The notes beneath the pieces were generated by a model. That model saw only the letters and a program-made list of their open reading frames with translations. It made no database searches and was not told the origin of the DNA. Of a stretch of DNA of 64,000 nt, positions 1 through 9,227 are shown piece by piece (within the stretch, counting starts at the first letter, position 1; each line of letters starts with the position of its first letter). The stretch comes from Clostridium sp. C105KSO13 (GTDB lineage: Bacteria > Bacillota > Clostridia > Lachnospirales > Lachnospiraceae), in the NCBI RefSeq assembly GCF_001517425.1, contig NZ_FBWL01000171.1, positions 248,001-312,000 of the forward strand, given 5' to 3'. The position numbers and the translations under genes are program-made.

Positions 1-1910
1 ATACTGCCCGGGCGGGCAGTGCCGTCTATCAGAACGGAATTATGAATGTGAGCGGAGAGGCCTGGATTGAAGAGAATAATGATGTTTATCTTCCGGAAGT
101 GGGGAAAGTTATTACAGTTACAGGTCCTCTTACATCTAAAAAGACAGTGGCCCTTATAACACCTTCTGCCTATACCCTGGGGCGTACCTGTGTGAGAGCC
201 AGCTATAACAAAGAAAAAGGAAGTGGGGTCTATCAGAAGTTTAATTTGAGCCCGCACGCATTCTATTTACTGCGCCCCGGGGATTACCAGTCAGGCGGTG
301 CCGATACGGCAGATACGGATGTTGTAATCAGCAGGGCGTATACGATACATTATGAAGGAAATTATGATGATGACAGAATCCGGGTTCCGAAGGACGGGAA
401 AAAGTATTGGTATGAAACTACAACAATATCGAGAGAAGTCCCCTATTTTGAATCTATAGGATTTAAAGGATGGTCCAGAAAGCCTGAGGCAGCGTCAGCG
501 GCATACCAGCCGGGTGATGCACTCAGTGCAGCTTACAATGAAGAATTGGTTTTTTATGCACTCTGGAAGATGGAAGTTAAAGTTATCTATGTTAATAATG
601 GTGCGGATTCAGGGACATCAAGGTCAGAATATGTCACTTTAAAGGAGTGCAGGGAGAATAATGGGTACGAAGTAAGAAAAAACACAAATTATACCAGATT
701 TTCCCGAAAAGGATATAGTTTTATGGGTTGGACAAATGATGAAAAGGAGATAGGTAAGGGGGATGTAAAGTTTCCAGAAAGTAAGAAAAACATCGTCACA
801 TTTGAGGAATTATGCCGGATATCTGGTGACCAGCAGAAGGATATTGTGGGAGAATCGGATATACCGGAAGTAAAAATGTTCTCCATGTGGAATGCAATTC
901 CGAAAATCACAGCTAATGGAGTAAGAACATTTTATGAAGGGACCGATGTTACAAAAGAAATGCTCTTATCTAATATAAAAGCCTTTGACAATGAAGATGG
1001 GGATATTACAGAAAATGTCCGTATTATCTCTATAAAATATGCCGATAGAAATAGTCCGGATGGAACAAAACATAAAGGAGAAAGGACCGTCTGGGAGAAA
1101 GGAATGTCTTCTGATGAAAAATTAGACACCTGGTTTTTGCAGATGGAAAAAGGCGATTCACCTGCCATACATCGCATCACCTATGCAGTAACAGACAGTG
1201 CGGGGGCAGAAGCTGTGCTAGAATGGACAGTGAAAGTCAGGTTCAATGAATTTCCTGTCATAGAGGCGGCAGACAGGTATTTTACTTTGGAAGAGGCTCA
1301 AACAGGGAAAATTACAGAAGAAGAAATTCGGCAATATGCTTTAAAGACCGGGCGCATGAAGGCTTCAGATCAGGAAGATGATGCGTTGTATCCCGGGAGT
1401 ATACAGGAAAAGTTAAAACTGGTAGATTTCAGGCCGGAAGAGTTTTTAGAATTTAAAAAGCCGGGATATGTGGTGCTCACTTGCTCTGTACAAGACAGTA
1501 TGGGACCGGGGGGAGCAGGAAAGGAAACTTTACGCCAGTTTACCGTTCACATATTAGAAGACGGTGAAATTATAAAGCCGGAAGGACCAAAGTATGTGCG
1601 CTTTATTAATAGAGAAAATTACGAAAAAAATGCATACCTGGAAGCAGAAAACTTAAGCGCTTTTAAAAAAGAAAGTCTGAACCAAAACGGAGGCCTACAG
1701 GTGGATTCCAGGTGGTATCGGAATCCAGAGTATAAAGAATTAATATCGGGCTTATGGGAGAAAGGAAGAACAGCAGAGAAGGTGTGGAATTTTTCGCAGG
1801 GAGATGTGGGAAAAGTCAAAGAGTACATAAATACCCATGGTATTGGAAACAGTAAAGAGAAAAATGCATTGACACGGTTTTTGAGGCAGTTCGATTCTCA
1901 AAATCATTAA
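1..1910 (+). CDS. 3' end of a large secreted/cell-surface repeat protein (partial)
   Basis: The reading frame is open from base 3, so the gene starts to the left of the window; an internal ATG at 42 is not a convincing start. Seen from left to right: the tail of a beta-rich region, two segments ending in motifs such as FKGWSRKP...FYALW and SFMGWTNDE (residues about 100-285 counted from the ATG at 42), which resemble the Listeria-Bacteroides/InlB B-type repeat, then two segments with the DNEDGDITENV pattern of bacterial Ig-like (DUF5011-type) modules. The last ~100 residues are polar and match nothing I know. There is no LPXTG motif or C-terminal membrane segment. The family is typical of large surface adhesins of gut Clostridia; a binding role is inference. 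No terminator is obvious before dgt. Confidence 0.75.
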   Translation, partial: TARAGSAVYQNGIMNVSGEAWIEENNDVYLPEVGKVITVTGPLTSKKTVALITPSAYTLGRTCVRASYNKEKGSGVYQKFNLSPHAFYLLRPGDYQSGGADTADTDVVISRAYTIHYEGNYDDDRIRVPKDGKKYWYETTTISREVPYFESIGFKGWSRKPEAASAAYQPGDALSAAYNEELVFYALWKMEVKVIYVNNGADSGTSRSEYVTLKECRENNGYEVRKNTNYTRFSRKGYSFMGWTNDEKEIGKGDVKFPESKKNIVTFEELCRISGDQQKDIVGESDIPEVKMFSMWNAIPKITANGVRTFYEGTDVTKEMLLSNIKAFDNEDGDITENVRIISIKYADRNSPDGTKHKGERTVWEKGMSSDEKLDTWFLQMEKGDSPAIHRITYAVTDSAGAEAVLEWTVKVRFNEFPVIEAADRYFTLEEAQTGKITEEEIRQYALKTGRMKASDQEDDALYPGSIQEKLKLVDFRPEEFLEFKKPGYVVLTCSVQDSMGPGGAGKETLRQFTVHILEDGEIIKPEGPKYVRFINRENYEKNAYLEAENLSAFKKESLNQNGGLQVDSRWYRNPEYKELISGLWEKGRTAEKVWNFSQGDVGKVKEYINTHGIGNSKEKNALTRFLRQFDSQNH

Positions 1911-2030
1911 AAAGTGGTGCAGAAAAACATTGGAAGGCAGAAAAATCTTAAGATAAAGGAAAAAAGACAAAGTCGCAGAATATAGTATATATATGATATA
2001 AGACAATCGGGATTCATTGTGAGGAAAAAT

Positions 2031-3032
2031 ATGACAATCAGAGAGCAGCTTGAAGAGCGGGAATTGGAATATTTGAGTCCTTATGCCGCACGCAGCAGGA
2101 ATTCAAAGGGACGAAAAAAGGCGGAGGAGCAGTGTGATATACGACCTGTATTTCAAAGGGACAGGGATCGAATTCTGCACTGTAAATCTTTCCGGCGGCT
2201 GAAACAAAAAACCCAGGTTTTTTTACTGCCCAAGGGAGATCACTACAGGACAAGGCTGACTCACACCCTTGAGGTTTCACAGAATGCAAGAACCATAGCA
2301 AAGGCCCTTAGGCTTAACGAGGATCTTGTAGAAGCGATTGCCCTGGGACACGATTTGGGCCACACACCTTTTGGACATGCAGGAGAGCGGGCATTAAATG
2401 GTGTATATCATTTTTCACACCATGAGCAGAGCGTCAGGGTAGTCGAGTGCGTGGAAAAGCAGGGCAGGGGACTTAATCTCACATGGGAGGTCCGGGATGG
2501 TATTATGAATCATCAGACATCGGGCCATCCCCATACCCTTGAAGGACAGGTACTGCGTCTTTCAGACAAAATTGCGTACATTAATCATGATATGGATGAT
2601 GCAATCCGGGCAGGCATACTTGCAGAAAGTGACATCCCCGCCGAATACAGAAAAGCACTGGGGAATTCCGGAAAGGAACGTCTCGATACCATGGTTCATG
2701 ATGTCATCACACATAGCATGGACCGGCCGGTCATTACTATGTCCGATAAAGTGCAGACAGCCATGACCGGACTTAGGGAATTTATGTTTGAAAATGTATA
2801 CATGAATCCCAAAGCAAAAGGGGAAGAAGATAAGGCGGTACATCTCATTGAGCAATTATATGATTATTATATACGGCACCCAGAGCTTTTGCCCAGGCAG
2901 TATCTGCGGAGTATGGAAACAACTGGTACATCTATGGAACAGACTATCTGTGACTATATAGCCGGGATGACAGACAATTATGCAGTAAAAAAATATGAAG
3001 AGTTCTTTGTGCCGGAAGCGTGGAAAAGTTAA
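2031..3032 (+). CDS. dgt: deoxyguanosinetriphosphate triphosphohydrolase (dGTPase), HD superfamily
   Basis: This 333-residue protein belongs to the dGTPase family, which cleaves dNTP to deoxynucleoside plus tripolyphosphate and so influences dNTP pools. HD-domain metal ligands are visible: H in RLTHTLEVSQNAR, then HD in GHDLGHTPFGHAGE, and D in LRLSDKIAYINHDMDDA. The length fits the shorter family members common in Firmicutes. I start at ATG 2031, which has GAGG at 2021-2024; a GTG at 2019 is in frame but lacks a good ribosome-binding site. It lies 62 bases before dnaG in the same direction and is probably co-transcribed with it. Confidence 0.9.
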   Translation: MTIREQLEERELEYLSPYAARSRNSKGRKKAEEQCDIRPVFQRDRDRILHCKSFRRLKQKTQVFLLPKGDHYRTRLTHTLEVSQNARTIAKALRLNEDLVEAIALGHDLGHTPFGHAGERALNGVYHFSHHEQSVRVVECVEKQGRGLNLTWEVRDGIMNHQTSGHPHTLEGQVLRLSDKIAYINHDMDDAIRAGILAESDIPAEYRKALGNSGKERLDTMVHDVITHSMDRPVITMSDKVQTAMTGLREFMFENVYMNPKAKGEEDKAVHLIEQLYDYYIRHPELLPRQYLRSMETTGTSMEQTICDYIAGMTDNYAVKKYEEFFVPEAWKS

Positions 3033-3094
3033 AAAAGGAAATAGGGAAGTTTTGTCGAATATATATAGTGTAGCATATATATGTGGAGGCCTAT

Positions 3095-4870
3095 ATGTAT
3101 TATTCAGAGGAACTGATAGAAGAAGTAAGAATTAAAAATGATATTGTAGATGTGATTTCCAGCTATGTGCGGCTCCAGAAAAAAGGAAGCTCGTATTTTG
3201 GCCTCTGTCCGTTTCACAACGAAAAGTCCCCCTCCTTTTCGGTAAGCAGAGGAAAGCAGATGTATTATTGTTTCGGTTGTGGAGCAGGGGGCAATGTATT
3301 TACATTCCTGATGGAGTATGAAAACTTTTCATTTGTAGAAGCCCTGAAGTTTTTGGCTGACAGGGCAGGGGTGGAACTTCCTGAGGCCAAATACTCGAAG
3401 GAAGCAAAGGAAAAGGCAGATTTGCGATCCACACTTTTGGAAATCAATAAAATAGCTGCCCAGTATTTTTATGTACAGCTGAAATCAGAACAGGGAAAAG
3501 CTGCATATACATATTTAAAAAAACGGGAGCTTTCCGACGATATGGTTAAAGCTTTTGGAATTGGATATTCTAACAAATACAGCAATGATTTATTCCATTA
3601 TCTGAAAAGCAAAGGCTATAGTGAAGAATTAATACGCCAGGCAGGACTTATAAATACAGATGAAAAGAACGGCATATATGATAAGTTCTGGAACCGGGTC
3701 ATGTTTCCCATTATGGATGTAAACAGCCGGGTAATCGGGTTCGGAGGCCGTGTTATGGGTGACGCAAAGCCAAAATATCTGAACTCACCGGAGACGGCTA
3801 TTTTTGACAAGAGCCGTAATCTGTACGGACTAAATCGGGCGCGAACATCCAGAAAATCCTATTTTTTATTGTGCGAAGGGTATATGGATGTTATATCCTT
3901 GCACCAGGCTGGTTTTACCAATGCGGTTGCTTCTCTCGGAACAGCCCTGACAGCGGGACACGCTCTGCTGATTAAGCGATATGTGCAGGAGGTGTACCTA
4001 ACTTATGACAGCGATGATGCCGGAACAAAGGCAGCACTTCGGGCTGTGCCTATTTTGAAAGACGCAGGCATTGAGGCTAAGGTAATCCGTATGGAACCGT
4101 ACAAAGACCCGGACGAATTTATTAAGAATCTGGGAGCAGAAGAATTTGAGAAAAGGATTGAGAATGCAAAAAATGGCTTCCTCTTCAGTCTTGAGATTCT
4201 CTCCAAAGGCTACGATATGGACTCCCCCGAAGGGAAAACGGCCTTTTTTCGGGAAACTGCCAGACGGCTCACAGTCTTTGAAGAGGAACTGGAGAGAAAT
4301 AATTATATTGAAGCAGTGGCAGGACAATATAAGGTCAGCGAGGAAAGTCTGAAGAAACTAGTGGTAAAGACCGCAATCGGTGACGGAATGGCAAAGCCTG
4401 CCGCCCGCCCAAAAGCTGCAGGGACAAAAGAAAAAACAAAAGAGGATGGGATTCTTGTATCCCAGAAAATACTTCTTACATGGATTATTGAGGACGAGGA
4501 ACTGTTTAGTATCATTCAGAAATACATAAACCCGGAGGACTTCACAGAAGAATTGTATAAAACAGTTGCCAGGCTGCTTTACAGTCAGTATGCTTTAGGA
4601 GAACTAAATCCGGCGAAGATACTGAATCACTTTACAGCAGAGGAAGAACATCGGGAGGCGGCCTCTTTATTCCATACAAAAATCAAAGAACTCTCTACGA
4701 AGGAGGAACAGGAACAGGCTTTAAAAGAGACTATGTTCCGCGTAAAAGCAAACAGTATTGATGACCGAATTAAGAACTTAGATCCTGTTGATTTTGCAGG
4801 CCTGCAAAAACTGATGGAAGAGAAATGTATGCTGGATGATATAAAGAATCTGCATATTTCCATTGAATAA
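3095..4870 (+). CDS. dnaG: DNA primase
   Basis: DnaG makes the RNA primers for the replication fork. All three domains are visible in 591 residues: an N-terminal zinc-binding domain with C38, H41, C59 and C62 (CPFH and CFGC), a TOPRIM catalytic core with the LLCEGYMDV glutamate and the TYDSDDAG aspartates, and a helical C-terminal region that in this family contacts the DnaB helicase. ATG 3095 is preceded by GGAGG at 3085-3089; an upstream in-frame GTG at 3083 overlaps that site and is less likely. It sits directly upstream of rpoD, the classical macromolecular synthesis operon order without rpsU. Confidence 0.95.
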   Translation: MYYSEELIEEVRIKNDIVDVISSYVRLQKKGSSYFGLCPFHNEKSPSFSVSRGKQMYYCFGCGAGGNVFTFLMEYENFSFVEALKFLADRAGVELPEAKYSKEAKEKADLRSTLLEINKIAAQYFYVQLKSEQGKAAYTYLKKRELSDDMVKAFGIGYSNKYSNDLFHYLKSKGYSEELIRQAGLINTDEKNGIYDKFWNRVMFPIMDVNSRVIGFGGRVMGDAKPKYLNSPETAIFDKSRNLYGLNRARTSRKSYFLLCEGYMDVISLHQAGFTNAVASLGTALTAGHALLIKRYVQEVYLTYDSDDAGTKAALRAVPILKDAGIEAKVIRMEPYKDPDEFIKNLGAEEFEKRIENAKNGFLFSLEILSKGYDMDSPEGKTAFFRETARRLTVFEEELERNNYIEAVAGQYKVSEESLKKLVVKTAIGDGMAKPAARPKAAGTKEKTKEDGILVSQKILLTWIIEDEELFSIIQKYINPEDFTEELYKTVARLLYSQYALGELNPAKILNHFTAEEEHREAASLFHTKIKELSTKEEQEQALKETMFRVKANSIDDRIKNLDPVDFAGLQKLMEEKCMLDDIKNLHISIE

Positions 4871-4892
4871 GGATAAAATAAAACAAGATAGC

Positions 4893-4914
4893 CCTATACT
4901 GCACTGGGTATAGG
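4893..4914 (+). other. small hairpin between dnaG and rpoD
   Basis: Perfect 7-bp arms CCTATAC (4893-4899) and GTATAGG (4908-4914) enclose an 8-base loop. There is no T-tract, so it is not an intrinsic terminator. It lies in the 62-base gap just before the rpoD ribosome-binding site and may be an mRNA processing or stability element; function is inference. Confidence 0.4.
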
Positions 4915-4932
4915 CGAAGGAAGGATGGACAC

Positions 4933-6039
4933 ATGGAAGAAAATACACAGAAATTTGACGAAAGGCTGAAAGAGCTTGTTGCGCTGGGAAAGAAAAAGAA
5001 AAGTATTCTCGAGCTTCAGGAGATTAATGACTTTTTCAGTGATATGGAGCTGGACCCAGACCATATGGAAAAGGTATTTGATTACCTGGAGTCAAATAAT
5101 ATAGATGTACTTCGTATCAACAGTGATAATGATGATGATGTGGAAGTTATTATTTCTGATGACGATGAAGTAGATATGGAGAATATTGATCTGACTGTAC
5201 CGGACGGAGTCAGTATCGAAGACCCTGTGCGCATGTATCTAAAAGAGATTGGAAAAGTTCCGCTTTTGAGTGCAGAAAGAGAAATTGAGCTGGCACAGCG
5301 AATGGAAAAAGGTGATGAAGACGCAAAGAAAGAACTGGCAGAAGCAAACCTGCGGCTTGTTGTAAGTATTGCAAAACGTTATGTGGGCCGTGGGATGCTG
5401 TTTCTTGATTTGATTCAGGAGGGAAATTTAGGTCTGATTAAAGCAGTGGAAAAGTTTGATTACCACAAAGGGTACAAATTCAGTACTTATGCCACCTGGT
5501 GGATTCGTCAGGCTATAACAAGAGCTATTGCAGACCAGGCAAGAACAATCCGTATACCGGTACACATGGTAGAGACCATCAACAAGCTGATTCGTGTGTC
5601 CAGGCAGCTTTTACAGGAGCTGGGGCGTGAACCTATGCCGGAAGAAATTGCAAAGGAACTGGACATGCCAGTTGACCGTGTACGTGAAATCCTTAAGATT
5701 TCTCAGGAACCTGTATCCTTAGAGACTCCCATCGGTGAGGAAGAAGACAGTCATCTCGGCGATTTTATACAAGATGATAATGTGCCTGTTCCTGCAGAAG
5801 CTGCCGCTCAGACCTTGCTCAAAGAACAGCTTGATGAGGTGCTGGATACCCTGACGGAAAGGGAACAAAAAGTGCTGCGCCTGCGATTTGGGATGAACGA
5901 CGGCAGAGCAAGAACCCTGGAAGAAGTCGGAAGGGAATTTGAGGTCACCCGTGAGCGCATTCGCCAAATAGAGGCAAAAGCACTTAGAAAACTCCGCCAC
6001 CCAAGCCGCAGCCGGAAGCTTCGAGACTATCTGGACTAG
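4933..6039 (+). CDS. rpoD: primary RNA polymerase sigma factor (SigA/RpoD)
   Basis: This 368-residue protein is the housekeeping sigma-70 factor. Region 1.2 starts near residue 97 ([12 protein letters not shown]); region 2 contains the [17 protein letters not shown] core-binding helix, the -10 recognition segment [11 protein letters not shown] and [14 protein letters not shown]; region 4 at the C-terminus contains [15 protein letters not shown] and the helix-turn-helix [17 protein letters not shown]. The N-terminal ~95 residues are acidic ([18 protein letters not shown]) as in clostridial SigA proteins. The length matches SigA of low-GC Firmicutes. A GAAGGAAGG ribosome-binding site lies 8 bases before ATG 4933. 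trmK follows 10 bases downstream. Confidence 0.97.
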   Translation: MEENTQKFDERLKELVALGKKKKSILELQEINDFFSDMELDPDHMEKVFDYLESNNIDVLRINSDNDDDVEVIISDDDEVDMENIDLTVPDGVSIEDPVRMYLKEIGKVPLLSAEREIELAQRMEKGDEDAKKELAEANLRLVVSIAKRYVGRGMLFLDLIQEGNLGLIKAVEKFDYHKGYKFSTYATWWIRQAITRAIADQARTIRIPVHMVETINKLIRVSRQLLQELGREPMPEEIAKELDMPVDRVREILKISQEPVSLETPIGEEEDSHLGDFIQDDNVPVPAEAAAQTLLKEQLDEVLDTLTEREQKVLRLRFGMNDGRARTLEEVGREFEVTRERIRQIEAKALRKLRHPSRSRKLRDYLD

Positions 6040-6049
6040 GCGGGCAAAG

Positions 6050-6760
6050 ATGGAACTGACAAGGAGAATGCAGGCAGTTGCAAATCTGGTGAGCAGCGGA
6101 TATAAAATGGCGGATATAGGCACCGACCACGCCTATATTCCCATTTACCTTATGGAGCAGGGCAAAATCTCACTGGCTGTGGCAATGGACATTCATGAGG
6201 GACCTTTGAAGCGTGCCGAGGAACATATTTTGGAGAACGCTCTCTTGGACAGGATTGAAATTCGTCTCTCGGACGGATTTGAAAAACTTACCCCCTCAGA
6301 AGTTGATTCGGCAGTGATAGCCGGTATGGGCGGTGCGCTTATCATGAGGATTTTGACGAAGAACCGGAATGTTACGATGAGTCTGAAGGAATGTATTTTG
6401 CAGCCCCAATCGGAAATCGCAAAAGTGAGAGCCTTTCTTCTACAGGAAGGTTTTTTGTTTATCGACGAAGACATGGTTCTTGATGAAGGAAAATTTTATC
6501 CTGTAATGAAAGTGCAGCCGCCTGGGGAGAAGATACAGAATACTGTCGTTTGGACAAAAACGGAGATTCAGTATGGAAAATGTCTGCTTGAAAAACGGCA
6601 TCCTGTATTGAAAAAATATCTGGAAAAAGAAAAGGCTTTAAAGTCAGAGTTATTGGAAAACTTGAAGAAACATGACAGTGTACATGCCAAAAAGCGGATA
6701 AACGAACTTAGGCAGGAACTGAACAATACAGAAAAGGGGCTGGAATATTATGCTTTGTAA
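6050..6760 (+). CDS. trmK: tRNA (adenine(22)-N1)-methyltransferase
   Basis: TrmK uses S-adenosylmethionine to methylate N1 of A22 in the D-loop region of certain tRNAs. The Rossmann-type SAM-binding motif is MADIGTDHAYIP at residues 20-31, followed by VAMDIHEGPL and the characteristic VIAGMGGALI segment. The C-terminal part (residues ~170-236) is a charged helical, probably coiled-coil, region as in the family. Length of 236 fits. The gene follows rpoD closely and overlaps the next gene by 11 bases; the rpoD-trmK-nif3 order is conserved in many Firmicutes. Confidence 0.9.
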   Translation: MELTRRMQAVANLVSSGYKMADIGTDHAYIPIYLMEQGKISLAVAMDIHEGPLKRAEEHILENALLDRIEIRLSDGFEKLTPSEVDSAVIAGMGGALIMRILTKNRNVTMSLKECILQPQSEIAKVRAFLLQEGFLFIDEDMVLDEGKFYPVMKVQPPGEKIQNTVVWTKTEIQYGKCLLEKRHPVLKKYLEKEKALKSELLENLKKHDSVHAKKRINELRQELNNTEKGLEYYAL

Positions 6761-7532
6761 AGAAATCGTGAAGGTGATAGAGGCTGCATATCCCAAGTCG
6801 GCGGCGCTGGATTTTGACAACGTGGGGCTGTTGGCTGGGAGAAGTACTCAGGAGATCCACTGTATATATGTGGCTTTGGATGCTACAAGCCAGACGATTG
6901 AACACGCAAAAGCGGCAGGTGCTGACATGCTGATTACGCATCATCCTTTGATTTTTTCTCCAATGAAAAATGTAACGGATGAAGATTTTGTGGGACGCAG
7001 AGTTGTGAATCTCATTCAAAGTAATATTTCTTATTATGCAATGCATACGAATTATGATGTGCTTGGTATGGCAAAGTTGTCTGGAAAGATACTAAAGCTG
7101 CAGAATTCGGAAGTTCTGGACATTACCGCTGAAGAAGACGGTAACCCTGAGGGAATTGGACGTATCGGAGCACTCAAACATACGATGACCCTGAAGGAAT
7201 GTTGCGTGTATGTGAAGAATAGACTAAAATTAGATTCAGTAAAAGTATTTGGAGATATGGATAAAAAAGTAACCAGACTTGCTTTTTCTCCCGGTTCTGG
7301 GAAAAGTGCTATCGAACCGGCACTAAACAAGAAAGCAGATGTACTGGTGACAGGAGATATCGGACACCACGACGGACTAGATGCATTGGAGCAGGGACTT
7401 TCAGTGATTGATGCAGGACATTATGGAACGGAATATATTTTCATAGAAGACATGAAAGAATTCCTGCAGAAAAAACTGACCGGTCTGCAGGTGATAACCG
7501 CACCGATTATCCATCCATTTCAGATATATTGA
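6750..7532 (+). CDS. Nif3-like dinuclear metal-centre protein (YqfO/YbgI family)
   Basis: This 260-residue protein belongs to the NIF3/DUF34 family, which forms hexameric toroids with a dinuclear metal site; GTP cyclohydrolase I type 2 is a frequent database name, but the cellular role is not settled. Metal ligands are visible in THHPLIF (near residue 65) and in the C-terminal GDIGHHD and DAGHYGTE segments. It lacks the PII-like insertion seen in longer members such as B. subtilis YqfO. Translation is probably coupled to trmK, whose end it overlaps by 11 bases. Confidence 0.88.
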   Translation: MLCKEIVKVIEAAYPKSAALDFDNVGLLAGRSTQEIHCIYVALDATSQTIEHAKAAGADMLITHHPLIFSPMKNVTDEDFVGRRVVNLIQSNISYYAMHTNYDVLGMAKLSGKILKLQNSEVLDITAEEDGNPEGIGRIGALKHTMTLKECCVYVKNRLKLDSVKVFGDMDKKVTRLAFSPGSGKSAIEPALNKKADVLVTGDIGHHDGLDALEQGLSVIDAGHYGTEYIFIEDMKEFLQKKLTGLQVITAPIIHPFQIY

Positions 7533-7556
7533 GGTATGAAAGGAAGTTTAAAGTTT

Positions 7557-9227
7557 ATGGGGAAAAAGACCTGTAAGGTAAAGGTTGGAAATGAGACAAG
7601 AGAATATGCTTTTGGAATCACGTATCAGCAAATTGCAGAGGATTTTCAAAAAAACTACCCTCATCAGATTGTACTCGTTTTTGTGGGTCAGTTCCGTCTT
7701 CAGGAACTGACAAAAAAGCTGGAGGCTGATTGTGAATTGGAGTTTGTCACAACCGGAGACGCTATCGGATATGAGACTTATAAGCGTAGTCTGTGCTTTA
7801 TGCTCGTTAAGGCTGTACACGATGTAGGCGGGCATGACAAGGTAGAAAGAGTCCGGATCCATTTTTCAATGAGTAAAGGATACTACTGTACAGTACAGGG
7901 AGATGTGAATTTAAACCAAGATTTTCTGGACCTGGTGACTGTTCGTATGAAGAACCTGACCGAGAGCAGGATTCCTATTGAAAAGCGTTCTATTCATACA
8001 AACGAGGCGGTGAAACTCTTCAGAAAGCATGGAATGTATGATAAGGAACGGCTTTTTGAATATAGGCGTGTATCCAAGGTCAATATATACCGCATGAACG
8101 AATTTGAGGATTATTATTACGGGTACATGGTACCGGATACAGGTTATTTGAAATACTATTCTCTTTACTTATACGACGAGGGATTTATTCTTCAAATGCC
8201 TACTGTAAAAGAACCAGAGAAAGTAGATTCCTTTGAACCCACACCGAAATCCTTTCAAGTTTTAAAAAAATCAATTTTGTGGGGGGATCTTCAGGGAATC
8301 GACACGGTTGGTGCCCTCAATGATAGGGTGACCCAGCATGACATGAGTGAGGTAGTTCTGGTACAGGAAGCCTATCAGGAGAGGCAGATCAGCGAGATTG
8401 CGAAGCAGATTGCAAAAAGACCGAATGTAAAATTTGTATTGATTGCCGGTCCGTCTTCCTCGGGAAAAACCACGTTCTCTCACCGATTATCTGTGCAGCT
8501 CATGGTAAATGGCATGTATCCTCATCCGATAGCAGTGGACAATTATTTTGTGGAAAGGGAGAAAACGCCCAGGGACGAAAGCGGAAATTATAATTTTGAA
8601 TGTTTGGAGGCCATCGATGTTCAAAAGTTCAACGAAGATATGCAGTCTCTTCTTTCAGGCAAAGAAGTCCGCCTGCCTGTATTTAATTTTAAAACGGGAA
8701 CCAGAGATTATGACACCATACCAAAGAAACTTGGAAAGCAGGATATTCTTGTGATTGAAGGGATTCACTGTCTGAATCCAGGACTGCCGGAATCTTTAAA
8801 TGCCGACAATCAGTTTAAAATATACATCAGTGCCCTGACGCAGCTGAATATTGACGAACATAACCGGATTCCTTCCACAGACGGAAGGCTGATACGCCGC
8901 ATTGTAAGAGATGCAAGAACCAGAGGAACTTCTGCAAGAAACACGATTGCTATGTGGCCTTCTGTGAGAAGAGGAGAAGAACAGAACATCTTTCCCTATC
9001 AAGAGGAGGCAGATGTAATGTTCAATTCATCACTGTTATATGAGCTGGCTGTACTAAAACAATACGTAGAACCACTTCTTTTTGGAATGGGAAAAACCTG
9101 TCCGGAATACGTAGAGGCAAAAAGGCTGTTGAAGTTTTTTGACTATTTTGTCGGAATCGGAAGTGAACCCGTACCTACAAATTCACTTTTACGAGAATTC
9201 ATAGGCGGCGGATGCTTCCAGCTTTGA
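7557..9227 (+). CDS. TGS-domain nucleoside (uridine-type) kinase
   Basis: A P-loop kinase of the uridine kinase/phosphoribulokinase superfamily is fused to N-terminal threonyl-tRNA-synthetase-like domains. The first ~60 residues (KVKVGNETREYAFGITYQQI) resemble a TGS domain and residues ~60-180 the ThrRS second additional domain. The kinase part begins around residue 285, with P-loop GPSSSGKTTFS, then PIAVDNYFVERE and VIEGIHCLNPGL. Such nucleoside kinases are common in Clostridia and Thermotogae; the true substrate is uncertain. I prefer ATG 7557, preceded by AAGGAAG at 7540-7546; an in-frame ATG at 7536 is nearly touched by its only purine-rich box. The stop codon abuts the convergent potCD stop with no intervening base. 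Confidence 0.85.
   Translation: MGKKTCKVKVGNETREYAFGITYQQIAEDFQKNYPHQIVLVFVGQFRLQELTKKLEADCELEFVTTGDAIGYETYKRSLCFMLVKAVHDVGGHDKVERVRIHFSMSKGYYCTVQGDVNLNQDFLDLVTVRMKNLTESRIPIEKRSIHTNEAVKLFRKHGMYDKERLFEYRRVSKVNIYRMNEFEDYYYGYMVPDTGYLKYYSLYLYDEGFILQMPTVKEPEKVDSFEPTPKSFQVLKKSILWGDLQGIDTVGALNDRVTQHDMSEVVLVQEAYQERQISEIAKQIAKRPNVKFVLIAGPSSSGKTTFSHRLSVQLMVNGMYPHPIAVDNYFVEREKTPRDESGNYNFECLEAIDVQKFNEDMQSLLSGKEVRLPVFNFKTGTRDYDTIPKKLGKQDILVIEGIHCLNPGLPESLNADNQFKIYISALTQLNIDEHNRIPSTDGRLIRRIVRDARTRGTSARNTIAMWPSVRRGEEQNIFPYQEEADVMFNSSLLYELAVLKQYVEPLLFGMGKTCPEYVEAKRLLKFFDYFVGIGSEPVPTNSLLREFIGGGCFQL

Noticed and set aside
1976-2003. Several TATA-like boxes before dgt, and similar AT-rich tracts at 3058-3082 before dnaG
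   Set aside because: No -35 at a suitable distance gives a convincing promoter; AT-rich alternation produces many chance -10 matches.
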